Part shown: in pieces, positions 16,812 through 25,994 of the stretch
How the letters are laid out: every line of letters begins with the position of its first letter
Numbering within the stretch: the stretch's first letter is position 1
Origin: Lacibacter luteus
GTDB taxonomy: Bacteria > Bacteroidota > Bacteroidia > Chitinophagales > Chitinophagaceae
Length of the DNA: 64,000 nucleotides
Direction: 5' to 3'
NCBI RefSeq assembly: GCF_004118265.1
Contig: NZ_SDHW01000004.1
Location: 310,001-374,000, forward strand
The notes under the pieces: generated by a model
The model's database searches: none
What the model saw: the letters and a program-made list of their open reading frames with translations, nothing else
Told to the model about the DNA's origin: nothing
Program-made: the position numbers and the translations under genes

Positions 16812-18167
16812 TTAATTATTTGCTACTTCAATTTCACCCTCCTGTATCATTTTGTAAATAGTGCTTTTGCCAATATCCAATGCTTTTGCTGTAGCCACCA
16901 CATCGTTACTATTTTTTTTCAGGTAATGGTTAATAATATCGCAGGTATGCTGCCTGAGTGTTTTATATTCCGGAATAAACAAATCGTCTGTTTTTGTGGA
17001 AGTAAAAGTAATGTCGTCGGCTTTTATTTCATTATCCTCACACATTACAATACCTAATTCAGTTACAGCTTTTAGTTCCCGCACATTTCCAGGAAAATGA
17101 TATTTTAATAATTTCTCTTTGGCCTCTTTTGAAAACTGAATATTACCAAGTTTATTTTCTTTAGCAAAATCATCGGCAAAGTGTTTGGCAAGAATCAATA
17201 CATCATTTCCTCTTTCTCTCAGGGGTGGCAGCTCAATTGGTAAACCCATAATGCGGAAGTAGAGATCTTCTCTAAAGTTTCCCTTCTTTACTTCATCGGC
17301 CAGGTTTTTATGTGTTGCTACAATTAAACGCACATCAAGTTTTATTTTTTCATTTCCGCCAACTCTTATTACCTCTCTCTCCTGCAATACCCGAAGTAAT
17401 TTGCTTTGCAGACTCAGATCCAACTCAGCTATTTCATCAAGAAAAATCGAACCGCCATTTGCTTCTTCAAATTTTCCGGCTTTACGTGAAACAGCTCCTG
17501 TAAATGCGCCTTTTTCATGACCAAACAATTCGCTTTCAATTAACTCTTTCGGAATTGCAGCCATGTTTACTGCCACAAAGTTTTTCTTTCTTTTTTCACT
17601 GTTATAATGAATGGCTTTAGCCACTACTTCCTTACCCGTACCCGTTTCGCCTGTTACCGATACATTGATATTTGTTTTAACAGCCTTTTCCATCATTGTA
17701 AATACACGCTTCAAATTTTCGCTCTGGCCAATAATCGTTTTTTGAAATGAGTATTTTTGTCCCAACTCCTCCCTCAAATGTTCTACTTCTTTTTTAAGCG
17801 ATTGGTTTTCCTTTATACGAATAACGCTGTTCCATAAAAGATCTTTTGTTGCTTCATCTTTTACCAGGTAATCCGTAACACCCAGCTTCAAGAGGTTTAC
17901 TGCTACCGAAACTTCTTCCTGTGCACTTATAATAATAACAGGAACGGAAGGATAAATCTCTCTTACTTTTTTAAATAACTCGTCCCCTTTCATATCTGGT
18001 AAAGAAAAGTCGATGGTAATAAGATCGGGCTTTGCTGAAAGTTTTGCAAGACAATCTTTTGCAGTTTCAAATCGGGTAATCTTATAATCGGGGTTTAATG
18101 AAAGATGATAAGCTAATATTTCCCCATACCAGGGATCGTCTTCTACTATAAAAATAGTGTAGGCCAT
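16812..18167 (-). CDS. Sigma-54-dependent response regulator (NtrC/AtoC family)
   Basis: Transcription activator for sigma-54 promoters. Residues 1-120 are a receiver (FIVEDD; phospho-acceptor Asp53 in TIDFSLPD; Lys at YLVKD). Residues about 140-375 are the AAA+ domain with Walker A GETGTGKE (about 172), the sigma-54 contact loop GAFTGA (about 218), Walker B GSIFLDEIAEL and the R-finger region FREDLYFRI. The C-terminus (about 410-451) is a Fis-type helix-turn-helix (NDVVATAKALDIGKSTIYKM). ATG at 18165-18167 gives MAYTIFIVEDD; the codon two before it is a weaker TTG. First gene of the four-gene signalling run; a small palindrome lies 45 bases upstream. Confidence 0.94.
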   Translation of the reverse strand: MAYTIFIVEDDPWYGEILAYHLSLNPDYKITRFETAKDCLAKLSAKPDLITIDFSLPDMKGDELFKKVREIYPSVPVIIISAQEEVSVAVNLLKLGVTDYLVKDEATKDLLWNSVIRIKENQSLKKEVEHLREELGQKYSFQKTIIGQSENLKRVFTMMEKAVKTNINVSVTGETGTGKEVVAKAIHYNSEKRKKNFVAVNMAAIPKELIESELFGHEKGAFTGAVSRKAGKFEEANGGSIFLDEIAELDLSLQSKLLRVLQEREVIRVGGNEKIKLDVRLIVATHKNLADEVKKGNFREDLYFRIMGLPIELPPLRERGNDVLILAKHFADDFAKENKLGNIQFSKEAKEKLLKYHFPGNVRELKAVTELGIVMCEDNEIKADDITFTSTKTDDLFIPEYKTLRQHTCDIINHYLKKNSNDVVATAKALDIGKSTIYKMIQEGEIEVANN

Positions 18168-18173
18168 AGTCAA

Positions 18174-18700
18174 TTTGTTTATCGGTTTTTCAGTTCAAGG
18201 ATAGTACAAAAATTGGACTATTTCCAATAATTAGACAAGAATAAAGAATGCAATTTTTTAAGCATTTGATTTTTATATAGTTATCATTTGGCATCAGCTT
18301 TGAAATCTTGAGTTAAACACAATAACGCTGAAAGTACTTACCCAAAATACAATATATAGATGTCATATTAAATCCCGTACTCTATAGACAAATAATTGTT
18401 CTCGTTTTTAATCCGGTTACCCAAAACCCACTTTTTTAATCGTGTACCTTGAAAACTGTAATTCAACCCTGGTAAAACTCAATTAAGTTACTGTATCCTG
18501 CTGAATAAATTTAGAACTGCCGTGTCAACGGCATCTTCAATTGCACAAAAGCATCCTGTAATGTTTGCACATTTTGTAAAACAAAGATCAGGCTGATTGG
18601 CATTTTTAGTCCTGTATTCCCCTTTAAAAACAAAGAAAGTAAGCAGAAGGTACTTAAGAGACTCCCGATTTTATCTTTTGGCTACTGCATCAATGAAGCA
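18174..18700. other. Long intergenic region upstream of the sigma-54 regulator
   Basis: About 530 bases without a convincing gene; a short plus-strand frame at 18597-18803 runs into the tRNA and is rejected. Visible structure: the inverted repeat ATTGGA/TCCAAT at 18212-18228 just upstream of the regulator gene (possible operator) and a small GCCGT/ACGGC hairpin near 18520. No good sigma-54 promoter was found here. Confidence 0.4.
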
Positions 18701-18708
18701 TTTATTAA

Positions 18709-18751
18709 AAACAAAAGCCTTGCAATGTTTATTCCTGCAGGGCTTTTGTTT
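18709..18751 (-). terminator. Terminator of tRNA-Arg
   Basis: AAACAAAAGCC and its exact complement GGCTTTTGTTT enclose a 21-base loop, 15 bases beyond the tRNA 3' end in the direction of its transcription. Confidence 0.65.
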
Positions 18752-18765
18752 AATAATTAATTCTG

Positions 18766-18837
18766 TAGTCCCGACAGGAATCGAACCTGTATCTAAAGTT
18801 TAGGAAACTTCTATTCTATCCATTGAACTACGGGACC
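18766..18837 (-). tRNA. tRNA-Arg(CCT)
   Basis: Complete 72-base cloverleaf on the minus strand. Acceptor stem GGTCCCG pairs with CGGGACT (G1-T72 wobble), D arm GTTC/GAAT, anticodon stem GAAGT/ACTTT with loop TTCCTAA (anticodon CCT, reading AGG), T arm ACAGG/CCTGT with loop TTCGATT, discriminator A. CCA is not encoded. It stands alone. Confidence 0.96.
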
Positions 18838-18906
18838 GGAATTTAAAAAGGAGGGCAAAAATAACATAAATCAGCAATCGCCAATCGCAAATCTGCCGTC
18901 AAACCC

Positions 18907-18914
18907 TACCTTTG
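18907..18914 (+). promoter_or_regulatory. Bacteroidota -7 promoter element of the TPR membrane protein gene
   Basis: TACCTTTG matches TAnnTTTG exactly and lies 19 bases before the ATG at 18934. No clear TTG-type -33 element is seen at the usual distance, so confidence is moderate. Confidence 0.5.
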
Positions 18915-18933
18915 CTGCCCAATTTGTCGACGT

Positions 18934-19593
18934 ATGAAATTATTAAATGTTTATATCCGCTACAGGCTCATAATCGGAATCGTTTTATTGGTTATTGCAG
19001 GCGTAGTGCATTATTATACCAGCTTTTGGTCTTCTTTCATTATTTACCTTGTTGCGTTAATCAGTATTGTTGGTCATTTCTTTTTTGGCCCGTTACGCCT
19101 TATCCAGGAATACATGGAAGCAGGCGACATGGATGGTGCTGAAAAAATCCTCAACTCAGTTACTTTTCCTAATCTTCTTTTTAAACCTATCCGTTCTGTA
19201 TTCTACACGTTGAAAGGCAATATTGCCATGATGAAGCAGGATTTTGATGGCGCAGAAAAAATGATGAAGAAGGGCATGGACCTCGGCTCCGGTTCATCGC
19301 TGATGCAGGGCACCGAAGGTGCAAGTCTTTTACAAATGGGTATGCTGGCTATGCAGAAGAATAATTTTAAACAGGCTGAAAGCTATATCCGCCAGGCTTT
19401 GCGTAAAGGATTGCCCGATAAAGAAAACCAAGCAGCTGCCAACCTCCAGATGTGCAGTATTATGATGAACAAGCGAGAGTTCCGTGCTGCTAAAGATTAT
19501 TTCCGTAAGGCAAAAGCGTTAAAACCAACAACGCAGCAAATTGCCGATCAGATAAAACAAATGGAGAAATATATTTCCCGTCTTCCGGGATAA
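18934..19593 (+). CDS. Membrane-anchored TPR protein
   Basis: Protein of unknown function with two N-terminal membrane segments (residues about 10-28 and 32-52) followed by a soluble part of tetratricopeptide repeats: MEAGDMDGAEKILNSV, MMKQDFDGAEKMMKKGMDLG, MQKNNFKQAESYIRQALRKG, MNKREFRAAKDYFRKAKALK. The repeats form a helical scaffold for protein contacts. Length 219. Its ATG lies 19 bases after a TAnnTTTG element, and it appears to be a single-gene unit ending in a possible hairpin at 19604-19659. Conserved hypothetical in this phylum as far as I recall; no specific role can be given. Confidence 0.8.
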   Translation: MKLLNVYIRYRLIIGIVLLVIAGVVHYYTSFWSSFIIYLVALISIVGHFFFGPLRLIQEYMEAGDMDGAEKILNSVTFPNLLFKPIRSVFYTLKGNIAMMKQDFDGAEKMMKKGMDLGSGSSLMQGTEGASLLQMGMLAMQKNNFKQAESYIRQALRKGLPDKENQAAANLQMCSIMMNKREFRAAKDYFRKAKALKPTTQQIADQIKQMEKYISRLPG

Positions 19594-20025
19594 GGTAAAA
19601 GTTAAGAGGCAGAAACGAAAGGTATTTGCAAACTCAGATAGCTGGAATTCCTGCCTCTTTAAACTCTTTACAGGAAAGCTGATAAATCAGCGGGTGTGGT
19701 AAGGAAAAACAACGGCTATAAAACCTACTATGCTGTAAAAATACCTCCGCCGCTTCTTCTAAAAAATACCACTTTTAGGGTATATCCCCTGCCCCACCAA
19801 AGCAAAACCGCCTCTCTCTTAAGAAAAAGACGGCTTAGTGACGTTTAAGTCTGGATTTTAAAAACGGGCTTTTTTTAACTGTTTCAAGATAGAGAAACAA
19901 GGCAATTGTTTTGTCTGCTTGTTGAAGAATTTATCAAACTATTATCCACAAAAGCAAACATTCGGGTAAATTTAAAGGGCTAAACATCTCAGAGTCAAAC
20001 CAAAAGAGAAAACTAACTTTACTAC
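19594..20025. other. Gap before the helicase-nuclease gene
   Basis: 432 bases. AAGAGGCAG (19604-19612) and CTGCCTCTT (19651-19659) form a long-loop hairpin that may end the TPR gene. TAACTTTA lies five bases before the next ATG and is too close for an ordinary promoter. Nothing else stands out. Confidence 0.4.
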
Positions 20026-23000
20026 ATGTCTATTGCAAATGAAAAGCTCCGGCAGAAATTTCTGGAAGAATATGAGCGTTTGAATGAACAGCAAAAGCTG
20101 GCTGTTGACCGTATTGAAGGACCCGTAATGGTAATTGCCGGGCCCGGTACAGGCAAAACCCAGATCCTTGCCAGCCGTATTGGAAAAATTTTGCTCGAAA
20201 CCGATGCATTGCCTCAAAACATCCTCTGTCTTACTTATACCGATGCCGGTGTGGTAGCCATGCGTAAACGCCTGCTTAAATTTATTGGCACCGACGCATA
20301 TAAAGTAAACATCTATACCTATCATGCTTTTTGTAACGATGTAATACAGGAAAATCTTTCGCAGTTTGAAAAAACAGCGCTCGATCCACTTTCCGATTTA
20401 GAAAAGATCGAACTTTTTAAAGAGTTGATTGATTCCTTTCCAAAAAATCATCTGCTGAAACGTTACCGTGGTGATGTGTATTACGAAATTACCAACCTCG
20501 ATAAATTGTTCAGCACAATGAAACGAGAAGGCTGGACACCTGACTTCATTATTGGCAAAATTGATGAATACCTGAAAGACCTGCCAACACGTGATGAGTT
20601 TATATACAAACGCAAGTACAAACAATTCAACGCAGGTGATGTAAAAAAAGAAAAGCTGGAAGAAGAAACCGAACGCATGGAAAAACTCCGTGCGGCTGTA
20701 AATGAGTTCGATCGTTTCCAGAAACTAATGCGTAATCGTAACCGTTACGATTTTGATGACATGATCACCTGGGTAATTAAAGCGTTTGAAGAAAACAAAA
20801 ACATGCTGGCTAATTACCAGGAGCAGTTTCAATACATATTAGTTGATGAGTTCCAGGATTCGAGTGGCACACAAAACCGAATTGTGGAATTACTCATCAG
20901 CTACTGGCAACAGCCGAATGTATTTGTTGTGGGTGATGACGATCAGAGCATTTTCCGTTTCCAGGGTGCAAACGTGAGCAACATGCTCGACTTCGCCAAC
21001 AACTACAGCAACGATCTGTTAACGGTTGTGCTTACCAGCAACTATCGAAGTACACAAACCATACTCGACAGTTCAAAAGCAATCATTGACCGCAACAACG
21101 AACGTTTAACCAAACAACTGCCCAATCTCAGTAAAGATCTGCAATCAGCAAACAGCAAACTCGCAAACATTGCGCATGCTCCTGCAATTAAAGTGTACCA
21201 GACACAACGGGAAGAAATGATCGACCTTACACTGCAGGTGCAACAGTTAATTGCTGCAGGTGTGGTACCTGGCCATATTGCAATCATCTATAAAGAAAAT
21301 AAGTATGGCGAAGAATTAACCCATTACTTCAATCACTTAGCGGTACCATTTTACAGCAAGCGGCATTTGAATATTTTGGAGTTACCACTTGCACAAAAAA
21401 TCATTCTTATTCTTAAATACCTTGCTGCCGAACACGATATACCGTACGGTGGCGATGAAATGCTTTTTGAATTACTGCACTTCAATTGGTTTCATATTCC
21501 ACCTGTTGAAATTGCAAAATTAACAGTAGAAGTATCGGGTTTACAATTCGGAGAGAACAGGACATCGCTTCGCAGATTATTGTACGAAAAAGCACATGCA
21601 CCTGCAAAAGATCTTTTTTCGCAAGGCATCCATCACGGCTTAAAAGATGCAAGCCGCATGTTTGAAAAACTCATTGGCGATGTACCGAATGTTACATTGC
21701 AACATCTCTTCGAAAACTGCGTTCGGGAAACGGGTATTCTTAAATACATTATGCAAAGCCCCGATAAACATTGGTTGCTGAAAGTGCTTACGGGTTTATT
21801 TGATTTTGTGAAAGAAGAAACAAGACGCAACCCAATGCTGAACCTCGAAGGATTGATTTCCATTATTGAGCTGATGGAAAAAGAAGGTCTTTCACTACCA
21901 TTGGTACAGGTAAGCGGCAGCGAAAACGGCATCAACCTGCTTACGGCACATGGCTCAAAAGGCCTGGAATTTGAACATGTATTTGTTGCCGGTTGTAACT
22001 CTGCTTTCTGGGAAAAGAAAAAGAATAACAACAAAGGATATAAACTACCCGAAAATCTTTTCTTTACTGCAGCAGATGACAAAGAAAGTTCGGTTGAAGA
22101 ACTCCGCCGTTTGTTTTATGTGGCAATGACAAGGGCCGAAACGCATCTTACACTTTCCTACAGTCGTTTTAAAAACGATGGTAAGGAAATGGAACCGTCA
22201 ATGTTCCTGGAAGAAATAAAAGAAGAGCAGCCGCTAACAGATATTCCTGTAGTATTAGCGCCGGAAGTATTAAATGAGTTTACAGCTTTGCTGTTTGGTG
22301 AAGCACAAGCTCCTGAAATTGATAAAATTGAAGAGCAGTTCATTGCGCCCATACTGGAAAAATTTGTAATGAATGTAACAGCGCTCAACAACTACCTGAA
22401 GTGTCCGTTGGATTTTTATTTTAAAAATCTCATCCGCATCCCATCGCCAAAAAACGAAGCAACAGAATTCGGCTCATCGGTGCATCATGCATTGGAACAG
22501 TTGTTCCGTAAAATGCAGGAAAGCAAAACAGACAGTTTCCATTCCAAAGAACAGTTTATTGCAGACTTCGAATGGTATATGCGTCGCCACCGAGAAAGCT
22601 TTACCAGGGAACAGTTTAACCGACGTATGGAATACGGCGTGGAAGTGTTGAGTAATTACTACGATAAATACATCAACAGCTTTTCGAAAATTGTGGCTAT
22701 TGAACGCAACATCCGCAACGTAACCATTAAAGGCGTTCCGTTAAAGGGAAAGCTGGATAAACTGGAGTTTGACGGAAAAGCAGTAAATGTGGTTGATTAC
22801 AAAACAGGTGATGTGGAGAAAGCAAAAGACAAATTAAAAGGCCCTAACGATAAACAACCCGATGGTGGCGATTACTGGCGCCAGGCAGTGTTCTACAAAA
22901 TTCTTGTTGATAATTACGAAGCAAAAGACTGGAAAGTAGTAAGTACAGAATTTGATTTTGTAGAACCTGATAAGAAAAAAGAATACCGCAAGGAAAAGAT

Positions 23001-23181
23001 CGTTATTACTCCGGCCGATATTGAAACGGTAACACAACAGATCGTATCGGTATGGGAGAAAATTCAGAACAGGGAATTTTATATCGGCTGTGGCAAAGAA
23101 GATTGCCATTGGTGCAATTTTGTAAAAACAAATGAAATGGCGGTGGCATTGCATGAGTTAGAGGATGAAGATGCAGCGTAA
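20026..23181 (+). CDS. UvrD-type helicase with C-terminal PD-(D/E)XK nuclease
   Basis: Single-polypeptide helicase-nuclease, probably for processing broken DNA like AddAB/RecBCD. The SF1A helicase part (about 1-750) has Walker A GPGTGKT (39-45), Walker B VDEFQD (about 273), motif III GDDDQSIFRFQG (about 303), motif IV SNYRST (about 338), motif V LLTAHGSKGLEF (about 640) and motif VI YVAMTRAE (about 698). The nuclease part (about 785-1035) has GKLDKLEF and VVDYKTGD (about 908-929). A cysteine near 793 (KCPLDFY) and three in CGKEDCHWC (about 1022-1030) form the four-cysteine set that binds an iron-sulfur cluster in AddB-type nucleases. Length 1051. The gene stands alone and ends in a strong terminator. 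Confidence 0.94.
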   Translation: MSIANEKLRQKFLEEYERLNEQQKLAVDRIEGPVMVIAGPGTGKTQILASRIGKILLETDALPQNILCLTYTDAGVVAMRKRLLKFIGTDAYKVNIYTYHAFCNDVIQENLSQFEKTALDPLSDLEKIELFKELIDSFPKNHLLKRYRGDVYYEITNLDKLFSTMKREGWTPDFIIGKIDEYLKDLPTRDEFIYKRKYKQFNAGDVKKEKLEEETERMEKLRAAVNEFDRFQKLMRNRNRYDFDDMITWVIKAFEENKNMLANYQEQFQYILVDEFQDSSGTQNRIVELLISYWQQPNVFVVGDDDQSIFRFQGANVSNMLDFANNYSNDLLTVVLTSNYRSTQTILDSSKAIIDRNNERLTKQLPNLSKDLQSANSKLANIAHAPAIKVYQTQREEMIDLTLQVQQLIAAGVVPGHIAIIYKENKYGEELTHYFNHLAVPFYSKRHLNILELPLAQKIILILKYLAAEHDIPYGGDEMLFELLHFNWFHIPPVEIAKLTVEVSGLQFGENRTSLRRLLYEKAHAPAKDLFSQGIHHGLKDASRMFEKLIGDVPNVTLQHLFENCVRETGILKYIMQSPDKHWLLKVLTGLFDFVKEETRRNPMLNLEGLISIIELMEKEGLSLPLVQVSGSENGINLLTAHGSKGLEFEHVFVAGCNSAFWEKKKNNNKGYKLPENLFFTAADDKESSVEELRRLFYVAMTRAETHLTLSYSRFKNDGKEMEPSMFLEEIKEEQPLTDIPVVLAPEVLNEFTALLFGEAQAPEIDKIEEQFIAPILEKFVMNVTALNNYLKCPLDFYFKNLIRIPSPKNEATEFGSSVHHALEQLFRKMQESKTDSFHSKEQFIADFEWYMRRHRESFTREQFNRRMEYGVEVLSNYYDKYINSFSKIVAIERNIRNVTIKGVPLKGKLDKLEFDGKAVNVVDYKTGDVEKAKDKLKGPNDKQPDGGDYWRQAVFYKILVDNYEAKDWKVVSTEFDFVEPDKKKEYRKEKIVITPADIETVTQQIVSVWEKIQNREFYIGCGKEDCHWCNFVKTNEMAVALHELEDEDAA

Positions 23182-23213
23182 GCTTTGGCGCTGAGAAAAG
23201 AGAATAAGAGTTT

Positions 23214-23246
23214 AACGCAGAGATTTTTACAAGTCTCTGCGTTTTT
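23214..23246 (+). terminator. Terminator of the helicase-nuclease gene
   Basis: AACGCAGAGA and its exact complement TCTCTGCGTT around an 10-base loop, followed by TTT. The following ACTTTGCGCC makes the whole stretch resemble the 'CTCTGCG...CTTTGCG' repeat family common in this phylum, so it may be a repeat serving as terminator. Confidence 0.75.
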
Positions 23247-23343
23247 ACTTTGCGCCCCCTTATCTAAGCCGAACATCAAACGAACTCTACCAAAACCTTG
23301 TTAATCCTTCTCCCCGCCAAAATCACGGTTCGTACAATTAGCC

Positions 23344-23351
23344 TAAGTTTG
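23344..23351 (+). promoter_or_regulatory. Bacteroidota -7 promoter element of the Ig-like lipoprotein gene
   Basis: TAAGTTTG matches TAnnTTTG exactly, eight bases before the ATG at 23360, so the leader would be very short or absent. No clear -33 element is seen. Confidence 0.4.
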
Positions 23352-23359
23352 CAACTTCT

Positions 23360-24781
23360 ATGACAGCAGGCAGAATTATATCACTCTTCTTTTTCGGTGC
23401 TTTGTTTATTGGTTTGTTCAGCGGTTCAGGTTGTGCCAATATTGTGCCTCCGAGCGGCGGACCAAGAGATAGTTTACCACCTGTTGCTGTTGCATCTTCG
23501 CCCAAAGACTCCGGCACGTTTGTTAAAGAACAAAAGATCACCATTGTGTTTGATGAATTTGTGGAGCTGAAGAATGCCAACGAAAAAATCATCATCTCAC
23601 CTTATCCGGTAAAAGAGCCGGTGTACGAATACAAACTCCGCACTGTAACGGTTCGCTTAAAAGATTCGTTACTGCCCAACACAACCTACAACATCAACTT
23701 TGGCGACGCCATTGTTGATTTGAACGAAGGCAATGTGCTGAAGAATTTTGAGTTCAGCTTTTCAACAGGTGCCAGTATCGACAGCAACTCGTTAAGCGGT
23801 AAAATTATTTTAGCTGAAACAGGCGAAACCGACAGCACTATGTTTGCTCTTCTGTATAAAAAACAGGAAGACTCTACTGTTTCCAAAGAAAAGCCCATGT
23901 ATGTTGCAAGAGTAGATGCGCAGGGCAATTTTCGTTTTTCCAACCTGCCTGCAGGACAGTTTTATGTATATGCACTGAAAGAAGAAGATGGCGACAAGCG
24001 TTACAGCTCGCCGCTTGAGCAGTTTGCTTTTCTTGATTCTGCCGTAACAATCGGAGCAACAACCGCTCCTGTACAACTCTATGCTTTTGCCGCAGAAAAG
24101 CAAAAACCGAAGATGCAATCAACCGCTGTTGATAAAGCAAAAGGATTGATCGGCAACGCAAATGTTGCAGCAGGTGCTTTCGATTTCCTCGACACATTTA
24201 CCATTGCATTTCCCAAGCCTGTTCGAACATTGGATGTATCGAAAATAAAACTGGTGCAGGATTCTGTGCAAACCATCAGCAACCTCACAATTAAAAACGA
24301 TTCTGTACGCAAACAAATACAGATCATCAATAACTGGAAGCCGGGATCGAAATACCAACTCTTTCTCGATAAAGGCTATGCAGCAGATACCAGTGGTTTA
24401 GCTGTTCTTAAAGTTGATACACTTGCTTTTCGTGTAAAAGCCGAAAAAGAATATGGATCGCTGCGTATCCGTTTTACAGGTATCGATACAGGCAGTCACC
24501 CTGTGCTGTTGTTCTATAACAACAAAGATCTTGTTGGCGGTTATCCTTTTAACGGCAAAGAGTTTTACAGGAAGCTGTTTAAACCGGGCAACTATAAAAT
24601 TGCTATCCTTTACGATGTAAACAACAACGGCGTTTGGGATGCAGGCGATTATTTTGCAAAACCAAAACGTCAGCCGGAGTTGGTACAACCCATCAACAAA
24701 GATGTGCTTGTAAAAGAGAACTGGGATAATGAGCTGGTGATCGATGCTGCGGCTTCAGGCACAGCAACAAGAAAGCAATAG
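23360..24781 (+). CDS. Ig-like (Big_5) domain lipoprotein
   Basis: Outer-envelope lipoprotein of the widespread Bacteroidota type that begins with CANIVPPSGGPRD. Residues 1-25 are a lipoprotein signal ending in GSGC. About residues 38-132 are a Big_5 Ig-like domain (PPVAVASSPKDSGTF; ITIVFDEFVELKNA; LLPNTTYNINFGDAIVDLNEG). The rest consists of beta-rich segments and a C-terminal stretch with YDVNNNGVWDAGDYFAKPKRQPE that is usual in this family. Length 473. It precedes recR by 45 bases on the same strand and may share a transcript. The role is unknown; a structural or envelope-stability role is only a guess. Confidence 0.82.
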   Translation: MTAGRIISLFFFGALFIGLFSGSGCANIVPPSGGPRDSLPPVAVASSPKDSGTFVKEQKITIVFDEFVELKNANEKIIISPYPVKEPVYEYKLRTVTVRLKDSLLPNTTYNINFGDAIVDLNEGNVLKNFEFSFSTGASIDSNSLSGKIILAETGETDSTMFALLYKKQEDSTVSKEKPMYVARVDAQGNFRFSNLPAGQFYVYALKEEDGDKRYSSPLEQFAFLDSAVTIGATTAPVQLYAFAAEKQKPKMQSTAVDKAKGLIGNANVAAGAFDFLDTFTIAFPKPVRTLDVSKIKLVQDSVQTISNLTIKNDSVRKQIQIINNWKPGSKYQLFLDKGYAADTSGLAVLKVDTLAFRVKAEKEYGSLRIRFTGIDTGSHPVLLFYNNKDLVGGYPFNGKEFYRKLFKPGNYKIAILYDVNNNGVWDAGDYFAKPKRQPELVQPINKDVLVKENWDNELVIDAAASGTATRKQ

Positions 24782-24826
24782 CTTCTTCTGTAAACCAAAT
24801 TCTGTGTTCCTTCGTACTTTCGTTGT

Positions 24827-25447
24827 ATGTCTTTTTCCTCTTCTTTACTTGAGCAGGCTGTAAATGAGTTTGCGAAACTACCCGGCATTGGCAAAAAAAC
24901 AGCATTGCGACTGGTACTGCATCTTATTAAACAACCGGCAGAAGAAACACAGTTTTTTGCAGATACACTTGCCCGCATGCGTAAGGAAATTAAGTTCTGT
25001 ACAAAATGCTGTAACGTGTCCGATACAGAAGTGTGTAATATCTGCAGCAATATATCCCGTAAAAAACAAATTGTGTGTGTGGTAGAAAACATCCGTGATG
25101 TGATTGCCATCGAAAGTACCCAGCAGTTTAACGGTTTGTATCATGTATTGGGCGGAGTAATATCACCGCTCGATGGTGTTGGTCCCGATCAGTTAACCAT
25201 TGAAGCTTTGCTGCATCGTATTAAAGAAGATGAAGTGGAAGAGCTCATTTTTGCACTCAACCCGAATATTCAGGGCGATACAACTTTGTTCTACATCAGC
25301 AAAAAATTAAAAGAGCACCCCATTAAAATAACCACCATTGCCCGTGGTATTGCCTTTGGTGGCGAACTGGAATATGCCGATGAATTAACACTCGCAAGAA
25401 GCTTACAGAACCGTCAGCCTGTTGCAAGCTATGTGAGTATGAAATAA
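24827..25447 (+). CDS. recR: Recombination mediator RecR
   Basis: Acts with RecF and RecO to load RecA on gapped DNA. Residues about 1-50 hold the helix-hairpin-helix ([17 protein letters not shown]), 58-72 the zinc-binding cysteines ([17 protein letters not shown]), and about 80-175 the TOPRIM domain ([33 protein letters not shown]). The C-terminus carries the Walker-B-like [18 protein letters not shown]. Length 206 is normal. It follows the Ig-like lipoprotein gene and precedes a small lipoprotein gene by 25 bases. Confidence 0.97.
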   Translation: MSFSSSLLEQAVNEFAKLPGIGKKTALRLVLHLIKQPAEETQFFADTLARMRKEIKFCTKCCNVSDTEVCNICSNISRKKQIVCVVENIRDVIAIESTQQFNGLYHVLGGVISPLDGVGPDQLTIEALLHRIKEDEVEELIFALNPNIQGDTTLFYISKKLKEHPIKITTIARGIAFGGELEYADELTLARSLQNRQPVASYVSMK

Positions 25448-25472
25448 AACAAATCTTATACAATCAACAATT

Positions 25473-25859
25473 ATGCTACTTCGTCTTTCACTTTATACTG
25501 TTTTGTTTGTTTGCATGGTTTCCTGTAAAAAAGAAACAACAACCAACAACAATGTTGATCTCCAGAGCGGAACCTGGCGCATCAATTATTACTGGGATAC
25601 AAAGGATGAAACCTCCAGTTTCACTTCATACATTTTTATGTTCAACAGCGGCGGCAGCATTATGGCACATACCAGCACATCGATGGTTACGGGTACCTGG
25701 AGCGAAACGGCTACCAAACTCACACTCAACTTTGGCAGCGATCCTGTTCTCTCCGGTTTGAATGGCGATTGGCTGAAAACAGAAAAGACCACTACTTCGT
25801 TAAAGCTGAAAGATGATAATGCAGGCCAGGACGACAAAGTATATTTCGTTAAGAACTGA
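25473..25859 (+). CDS. Small lipoprotein, lipocalin-like
   Basis: Unknown lipoprotein of 128 residues. The signal ends in the lipobox MVSC (Cys18) followed by KKE. The mature part has a string of beta strands (GTWRINYYWDTKDE; YIFMFNSGGSIMA; VTGTWSETATKLTLNF; WLKTEKTTTSLKLKDD) like the lipocalin-like lipoproteins common in Bacteroidota, but I cannot name the family. It lies 25 bases after recR, likely co-transcribed, and is followed by a strong terminator. Confidence 0.7.
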   Translation: MLLRLSLYTVLFVCMVSCKKETTTNNNVDLQSGTWRINYYWDTKDETSSFTSYIFMFNSGGSIMAHTSTSMVTGTWSETATKLTLNFGSDPVLSGLNGDWLKTEKTTTSLKLKDDNAGQDDKVYFVKN

Positions 25860-25881
25860 AGACCAGACATTATTATAGCCG

Positions 25882-25912
25882 AAAAACCGCATCATTGCTG
25901 ATGCGGTTTTTT
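25882..25912 (+). terminator. Terminator after recR and the small lipoprotein gene
   Basis: ACCGCATCA pairs with TGATGCGGT around TTGC, with A and T tracts on either side. Confidence 0.9.
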
Positions 25913-25994
25913 CATTTACATTTGCACATTATTCAGGCGGATTTGTTTATTGTTCGGCCGGAGTAAGTGGTGAGCCAAGTCTAACCATTTGCTC

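Noticed and set aside
18283-18310. Sigma-54 promoter on the plus strand (TTTGGCATCAGCTTTGA)
   Set aside because: The -12 box lacks GC at the proper distance and no plus-strand gene follows.
18597-18803. 68-codon plus-strand frame
   Set aside because: It runs through the tRNA-Arg gene and its terminator.
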